Assembly: GCA_021793055.1 (NCBI GenBank)
Contig: JAJYTL010000124.1
Location: 1 to 8,527 of the forward strand
DNA from: Pseudomonadota bacterium
GTDB taxonomy: Bacteria > Pseudomonadota > Alphaproteobacteria > Ferrovibrionales > Ferrovibrionaceae
DNA: 8,527 nucleotides
Direction: 5' to 3'
Below are positions 5,106 to 8,527 of this stretch, one piece after another. The first letter of the stretch is position 1. Each line of letters starts with the position of its first letter. Made by a program: the position numbers and the translations under genes. The notes beneath the pieces were generated by a model. The model was not told where the DNA came from, did no database searches, and worked only from the letters and a program-made list of their open reading frames with translations.

Positions 5106-5749
5106 TGGTGGAGAGCGGCACGAGCCTTGAGGCCAAGGGCGTCGCGCATCCCCTGCCGCAGGCCTGCTGGTCTTGCCGCGGGCCGGTCGCGAGCGGCGCC
5201 GCGTTTTGCGCCACCTGCCGCGCCCTGCAGCCGCCGGCCGAGATCGACCATTTTCGCCGGTTCGATCTGTCGCCCGCTTTCGATCTCCAGCGCGCAGAGG
5301 TGGAGCGGCGCTATTTCGCATTGCAGCGCCAGTTCCATCCCGATCGCTTCGCCGGCAAGTCGGCCACGGAGCGGCTCCATTCGGTGCAGCACGCGACGGC
5401 GTTGAACCAAGCCTTCGGCGTCCTTGCCGACCCGCTCCTGCGCGCCGAATATCTGCTGCAGCTCAGCGGCCGGCCGGTTGCCGGCGGCGAGGCGGAGACG
5501 GTCGCCGATCCGGAACTTCTGCTCGAAGCGATGGCGCTCCGCGAGGAACTGGCGGAGGCGGAAGATGCCTCCGCCGTCGCGGCGCTGCTGGCCAAGACGG
5601 AAGCGATGATCGGCGAGATCGAGGTGGCGCTATCCGGCGCTTTCGCCAGCGGCGATCTCGCCGCCGCCGCCGGGCTCGCTTTGCGGTTTCGCTATATGCG
5701 GAAATTCGTCGAGGAAGCGACGCGCCGGCGTCGCCAGATTGGAGCCTAG
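5105..5749 (+). CDS. hscB: Hsp40-type co-chaperone HscB with N-terminal tetracysteine module
   Basis: HscB binds cluster-loaded IscU and delivers it to HscA while stimulating its ATPase. The 214-residue protein has a J-domain with the HPD motif at 78-80 (in RQFHPDRFAG) and a C-terminal three-helix IscU-binding domain (about 135-207). The LADPLLRAEYLLQL stretch (107-120) is typical. Before the J-domain lies CWSCRGPVASGAAFCATC (21-38) followed by RALQPP: two CxxC pairs that look like a zinc-ribbon-type metal site. E. coli HscB (171 residues) lacks this, whereas human HSC20 has a very similar CWNC...FCxxCRALQPP segment. I chose the ATG at 5105, with GGAG (5094-5097) 7 nt upstream; the GTG directly before it (5102) is an alternative. 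Only 4 bp separate its stop from hscA, implying tight coupling. Confidence 0.95.
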   Translation: MVESGTSLEAKGVAHPLPQACWSCRGPVASGAAFCATCRALQPPAEIDHFRRFDLSPAFDLQRAEVERRYFALQRQFHPDRFAGKSATERLHSVQHATALNQAFGVLADPLLRAEYLLQLSGRPVAGGEAETVADPELLLEAMALREELAEAEDASAVAALLAKTEAMIGEIEVALSGAFASGDLAAAAGLALRFRYMRKFVEEATRRRRQIGA

Positions 5750-5753
5750 TCCC

Positions 5754-7643
5754 GTGCAATTGTTGGAGATCAGCGAGCCAGGCCAGACCCCGCTGCCGCA
5801 TGCCGAAAAGCGCGAGCTTGCGGTCGGGATCGACCTCGGCACGACCAATTCCCTGATCGCGATTTCCGAAGGCGGCAAGCCCGAGGTGCTGCGTGACGCC
5901 GATGGCCGGGTGCTGTTGCCTTCGGCGGTCGCCTACGGTCCGGGCGAGCCCGTGGTCGGCCAAGCGGCGCGTGACCTGCTCTTGGCCGCGCCCGAGCGCG
6001 TCGCGGTTTCGATCAAGCGGCTCATGGGCCGCGGCCTCGGCGATCTCAAGGCGGTCGCCGGCACGCTGCCGTTCCAGGTCGAGGCCGTCGAGGCGGAGCG
6101 CATGGTGCGCCTCGTCGTCGGCGGGCGGAAGTTGACGCCGGTCGAGATTTCGGCCGATATCCTGCGGGCCCTCAAGGCGCGCGCGGAAGCGGCGCTTGGG
6201 CGTCCAGTCACGCAAGCGGTGGTGACGGTGCCGGCCTATTTCGACGACGCGGCGCGCACCGCGACCCGCGATGCCGCGCGGCTCGCCGGACTTCAGGTCT
6301 TGCGTCTCGTCAACGAGCCGACCGCGGCGGCGCTCGCCTACGGTCTCGACCGCGGCGCCGAAGGTCTTTACGCGGTCTATGATTTGGGCGGCGGGACCTT
6401 CGACGTCTCGGTCTTGCGCCTGGAAAAGGGCGTGTTCCAAGTGCTCGCGACCGGCGGCGACGCGGCGCTTGGCGGCGACGATTTCGATCATGCCCTGGCC
6501 GAGCATTTTCTGAGCCAGCGCGGCGAAGCCGGCGCTTCGCCGGCGCTTTCGGTGGCGGAAACGAAGCAACTCCTGGCGCTGGCCCGCGGGGCGAAGGAGC
6601 GGCTGACGACGGAGCCCGAGGGCGAATGGGAGATCGTGGCGGGCGGCGTGACCAGCCGGCACCGTATCGGCCGCGCCGGTTTTGAGGCGCTGATCGCGCC
6701 CTTTGTCGAGCGTACGACGAAGACCGCGGCGGCGGTGCTCGCCGATGCCGGCCTCGGCATCGAGGAGATCAAGGGGGTGGTGCTGGTCGGCGGCGCGACC
6801 CGGGTGCCGCTGGTGCGCCGGCGGGTCGGCGAGCTGTTCGGCCGCGCGCCGCTTGGCGACATCGATCCCGACCAGGTGGTGGCCCTCGGCGCCGCACTGC
6901 AGGCCGAGGCCTTGACCCGGGGCGGCGATACGCTGCTGCTCGACGTGGTGCCGCTTTCGCTTGGCATCGAGACCATGGGCGGGCTGGTCGAGAAGGTGAT
7001 CCCGCGCAACACGCCGATCCCCGCCGCCCGCGCCCAGGAATTCACCACCTATCGCGACGGTCAAAGCGCGATGGCGGTCCATGTCGTTCAGGGCGAACGC
7101 GAGCTCGCGCCGCAGAACCGCAGCCTTGCCCGTTTCGAGCTGCGCGGCATTCCGCCGATGACCGCGGGCGCGGCACGCATCCGCGTCACCTTCGCCGTCG
7201 ATGCGGATGGTCTCCTCAGCGTCACCGCCGAGGAGGCCACCACCGGCGTGCGGCAGACTGTCGAGGTCAAGCCCTCCTACGGTTTGAGCGAGGACGAGAT
7301 GACCGAAATGCTGCGCCAAAGCATGGAGCATGCCGCCGAGGACATGACCGCCCGCCTGCTGACGGAAGCGAAGGTCGAGGCCGAGCGAGTTCTGTTCGCG
7401 CTCGACGCGGCGCTGAAATCGGACGGCGATCTCCTGAGCGCGGCGGCGCGCGGCGATATCGAAACTGCGGTCGCGGCCGTTCGCCGCACGCTGCAGGGTG
7501 AGGATCGCGACGCCATTACCGCCGCCGTCGAGGCGCTCGATAAGGCGACCGTGGAATTTGCCGGGCAGCGCATGGATCGGGGGATGCAAAATGCGCTGCG
7601 GGGCGTCAATATCGAGCGCCTGGCGGATCGCTTCGAGCAATAG
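5754..7643 (+). CDS. hscA: Hsp70-type chaperone HscA
   Basis: HscA is the specialised Hsp70 that binds the LPPVK motif of IscU and promotes cluster transfer, using ATP. The 629-residue protein has the nucleotide-binding domain with AVGIDLGTTNS (23-33), VVTVPAYFDDAARTAT (156-171), NEPTAAALAYG (187-197), YDLGGGTFDVS (209-219) and GVVLVGGATRVP (341-352). The substrate-binding domain follows (about 395-509), including SLGIETMGG and RSLARFELRGIPPM, then an alpha-helical lid. The segment ADGLLSVTAEE and VKPSYGLSEDEM is close to E. coli HscA and distinguishes it from DnaK, as does the absence of a DnaK-like acidic end. I chose the GTG at 5754: GGAG (5741-5744) lies 9 nt upstream and the resulting start QLLEISEPGQTP fits relatives. 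The upstream in-frame TTG at 5739 overlaps hscB and would place the start before that ribosome-binding site. Confidence 0.96.
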   Translation: MQLLEISEPGQTPLPHAEKRELAVGIDLGTTNSLIAISEGGKPEVLRDADGRVLLPSAVAYGPGEPVVGQAARDLLLAAPERVAVSIKRLMGRGLGDLKAVAGTLPFQVEAVEAERMVRLVVGGRKLTPVEISADILRALKARAEAALGRPVTQAVVTVPAYFDDAARTATRDAARLAGLQVLRLVNEPTAAALAYGLDRGAEGLYAVYDLGGGTFDVSVLRLEKGVFQVLATGGDAALGGDDFDHALAEHFLSQRGEAGASPALSVAETKQLLALARGAKERLTTEPEGEWEIVAGGVTSRHRIGRAGFEALIAPFVERTTKTAAAVLADAGLGIEEIKGVVLVGGATRVPLVRRRVGELFGRAPLGDIDPDQVVALGAALQAEALTRGGDTLLLDVVPLSLGIETMGGLVEKVIPRNTPIPAARAQEFTTYRDGQSAMAVHVVQGERELAPQNRSLARFELRGIPPMTAGAARIRVTFAVDADGLLSVTAEEATTGVRQTVEVKPSYGLSEDEMTEMLRQSMEHAAEDMTARLLTEAKVEAERVLFALDAALKSDGDLLSAAARGDIETAVAAVRRTLQGEDRDAITAAVEALDKATVEFAGQRMDRGMQNALRGVNIERLADRFEQ

Positions 7644-7689
7644 CCGCGGCGCGGACAAATTTCTTTGAGAGAATTTTGAGGAAGGTTAT

Positions 7690-8025
7690 ATGCCTAAAAT
7701 GACGTTCATCTCCCCCGATGGTAAACGGACGGAAGTCGATGCGCCGACCGGGCTTTCGGTGCTCGAAATCGCGCATCGCAATGATATCGACCTTGAGGGC
7801 GCCTGCGAGGGCTCCTTGGCCTGCTCGACCTGCCACGTGATTGTCGACGAGGAGGACTTCGATCGCCTCAGCGAGCCGACCGAGGAAGAAGAAGATATGC
7901 TCGATCTCGCCTTCGGCCTGACCCATACCTCGCGTCTCGGCTGCCAGATCATCATGAGCGAGGAACTCGATGGCCTCACCGTGACCTTGCCGGCGGCGAC
8001 GCGCAACATGATGCCGCAGAAATAG
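7690..8025 (+). CDS. fdx: ISC-type [2Fe-2S] ferredoxin (adrenodoxin family)
   Basis: This ferredoxin supplies electrons for cluster assembly on IscU, probably for reducing persulfide sulfur. The 111-residue protein has the four cluster cysteines in adrenodoxin-type spacing: Cys39, Cys45 and Cys48 in GACEGSLACSTCHV, and Cys85 in SRLGCQI. The acidic stretch EPTEEEEDMLD (62-72) is the usual partner-binding helix, and the C-terminus TVTLPAATRNM is typical of Isc Fdx. GAGGAAGG (7678-7685) gives a strong ribosome-binding site before the ATG. The 46-bp gap to hscA is unusually AT-rich for this window and can form a weak A/U hairpin (7657-7675), but I see no convincing promoter there. Confidence 0.96.
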   Translation: MPKMTFISPDGKRTEVDAPTGLSVLEIAHRNDIDLEGACEGSLACSTCHVIVDEEDFDRLSEPTEEEEDMLDLAFGLTHTSRLGCQIIMSEELDGLTVTLPAATRNMMPQK

Positions 8026-8057
8026 GGCCGGGATCGAACCGCGAGCGGGAGGATATC

Positions 8058-8258
8058 ATGGGCTTGCGTTGGACCGACGTGCGCGAGATCGCGATCGCTC
8101 TGGACGAGGCGCATCCGGATATGGATGTCGCGAACCTGCGCTTCACCGATCTGCACAAATGGGTCATGGCGTTGGACGGGTTCGAGGACGATCCCAACCG
8201 CTCGAGCGAGAAGATTCTGGAGGCGATCCAGATGGCGTGGCTCGACGAGCGCGACTAG
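8058..8258 (+). CDS. iscX: IscX, small acidic Fe-S assembly modulator
   Basis: IscX binds IscS at the site shared with the frataxin CyaY, binds iron and tunes cluster assembly. The product has 66 residues, the same length as E. coli IscX. It matches closely at both ends and in the middle: MGLRWTDVREIAIALDEAHP, RFTDLHKWV and the ending SSEKILEAIQMAWLDE. Several acidic residues (DEAHPDMD, FEDDP) are kept. GGAGG (8048-8052) lies 5 nt before the ATG. It is the last isc gene and is followed immediately by a palindromic repeat region. Confidence 0.96.
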   Translation: MGLRWTDVREIAIALDEAHPDMDVANLRFTDLHKWVMALDGFEDDPNRSSEKILEAIQMAWLDERD

Positions 8259-8334
8259 CGCATGATGATTTTGGGTCGAATCGGCCCCAAATCATCTCCG
8301 CGCGCTGTTCCCGTGATTTGGCGCATGATGCGCC
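8258..8334. repeat. Palindromic intergenic repeat after iscX
   Basis: GATGATTTTGGG (8264-8275) pairs with CCCCAAATCATC (8285-8296) around a 9-base loop, 11 of 12 positions matching. A second palindrome, GGCGCAT-G-ATGCGCC, lies at 8320-8334. The 10-mer GCGCATGATG occurs at both edges (8258-8267 and 8321-8330). Neither palindrome is followed by a T run, so a rho-independent terminator is not clear, although the first could protect the 3' end of the isc mRNA. The layout resembles the dispersed palindromic repeats I recall from alphaproteobacterial genomes containing GCGCATGAT and ATTTTxGG elements. Only a genome-wide count can show whether it is one. Confidence 0.55.
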
Positions 8335-8357
8335 AGCGACAGGCGGAGGCTGCGGCG

Positions 8358-8527
8358 GTGCCGACCGAGAGCGAATTCCGGATCTATCTCGCCGAGCTTC
8401 TGGCGCCGCTCGGGCCGATCAGTTTTCGCCGCATGTTCAGCGCGGTCGGCGTGTTCGGCGCGCGCGGCATGTTTGGCCTGATCGTCGACGAGACGCTCTA
8501 TTTCAAGGACAACGTCGCGAGCCGCCC
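8358..8527 (+). CDS. TfoX N-terminal-domain protein (partial, runs off right edge)
   Basis: From GTG at 8358 the frame is open to the window end (56 full codons). It reads MPTESEFRIYLAELLAPLGP, then RRMFSAVGVFGARGMFGLIVDETLYFK. The L-x-PLGP...RRMFxxxG(V/L)F...MFGLI(V/A)D-xTLYFK pattern is characteristic of the TfoX N-terminal domain, a small fold present in the competence regulator TfoX/Sxy and in many stand-alone proteins of unknown role. GGAGG (8345-8349) sits 8 nt upstream, which decides the start; in-frame ATGs at 8325 and 8328 lie within the palindrome and have no Shine-Dalgarno. I would not infer competence regulation from this alone. It may be a separate unit from the isc operon because of the repeat region between them. 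Confidence 0.8.
   Translation, partial: MPTESEFRIYLAELLAPLGPISFRRMFSAVGVFGARGMFGLIVDETLYFKDNVASR

Noticed and set aside
5739..5753. TTG start for hscA overlapping hscB
   Set aside because: It overlaps the GGAG that serves the GTG at 5754, and TTG is the weaker start; the protein from 5754 matches the usual N-terminus.
5463..7658. Very long open frame on the minus strand (731 codons)
   Set aside because: It is antisense to hscA and the end of hscB, which have every expected motif; long minus-strand openness follows from high GC in third codon positions.
7665..7692. Internal promoter before fdx (TTGAGA, 16 bp, TATATG)
   Set aside because: The -10 box would overlap the fdx start codon, so the transcript would begin inside the gene; the AT-rich gap is better read as ribosome-binding context.
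8325..8357. ATG starts at 8325 or 8328 for the TfoX-like gene
   Set aside because: They lie in the GGCGCAT/ATGCGCC palindrome and lack a Shine-Dalgarno; GTG at 8358 has GGAGG 8 nt upstream and is closer to the usual domain start.
1..8527. CRISPR array, insertion sequence, tRNA/rRNA, defence or toxin-antitoxin genes
   Set aside because: I looked on both strands and saw no repeat-spacer pattern, transposase, terminal repeats, RNA gene or defence protein family.

Overview
The window is GC-rich (roughly two thirds G+C by eye) and carries a complete housekeeping iron-sulfur cluster (ISC) assembly operon on the + strand, of a kind typical of Alphaproteobacteria. The gene order is cysE - iscR - a NifS-like cysteine desulfurase - iscS - iscU - iscA - hscB - hscA - fdx - iscX. 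Protein signatures (short CysE with a long loop before its KRHP motif, tandem desulfurases, HscB with an N-terminal tetracysteine module) and the COG2945-type hydrolase upstream suggest a Rhodospirillales-like alphaproteobacterium. This placement is inferred from remembered family features, not from a database search.

Layout: bases 1-162 hold the N-terminal part of an alpha/beta hydrolase on the minus strand, running off the left edge. The divergent intergenic region (163-405) contains a strong 8-bp hairpin (196-215). It also contains a perfect 10-bp inverted repeat (299-323) that matches the E. coli type 1 IscR operator closely and overlaps a plausible sigma70-type promoter (303-330). Ten + strand genes follow from 406 to 8258 with short gaps (at most 46 nt, except one of 182 nt between iscA and hscB). 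The long gap holds a terminator-like GC hairpin with a T run, a second hairpin and a tiny upstream reading frame that ends on the hscB start codon. After iscX, bases 8258-8334 hold two palindromes flanked by a 10-bp direct repeat, resembling a dispersed intergenic repeat. The window ends inside a TfoX N-terminal-domain gene.

How the genes work together: CysE makes O-acetylserine, the precursor of cysteine. The cysteine desulfurases take sulfur from cysteine, and IscU is the scaffold on which the [2Fe-2S] cluster is built, with electrons from the ferredoxin Fdx. HscB and HscA (Hsp40/Hsp70) release the cluster from IscU through its LPPVK motif. IscA is an A-type carrier, IscX a small IscS-binding modulator and IscR the cluster-sensing repressor that probably closes the feedback loop at the 299-323 operator. 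All key catalytic and ligand residues are intact.

I found no evidence of an undescribed system or of horizontal transfer. The points most worth a second look are regulatory (operator, intra-operon hairpins, 3' palindromes) or concern family variation (two desulfurases of which only one has the IscU-binding tail, the zinc-ribbon-like HscB N-terminus, cysE at the head of the operon).
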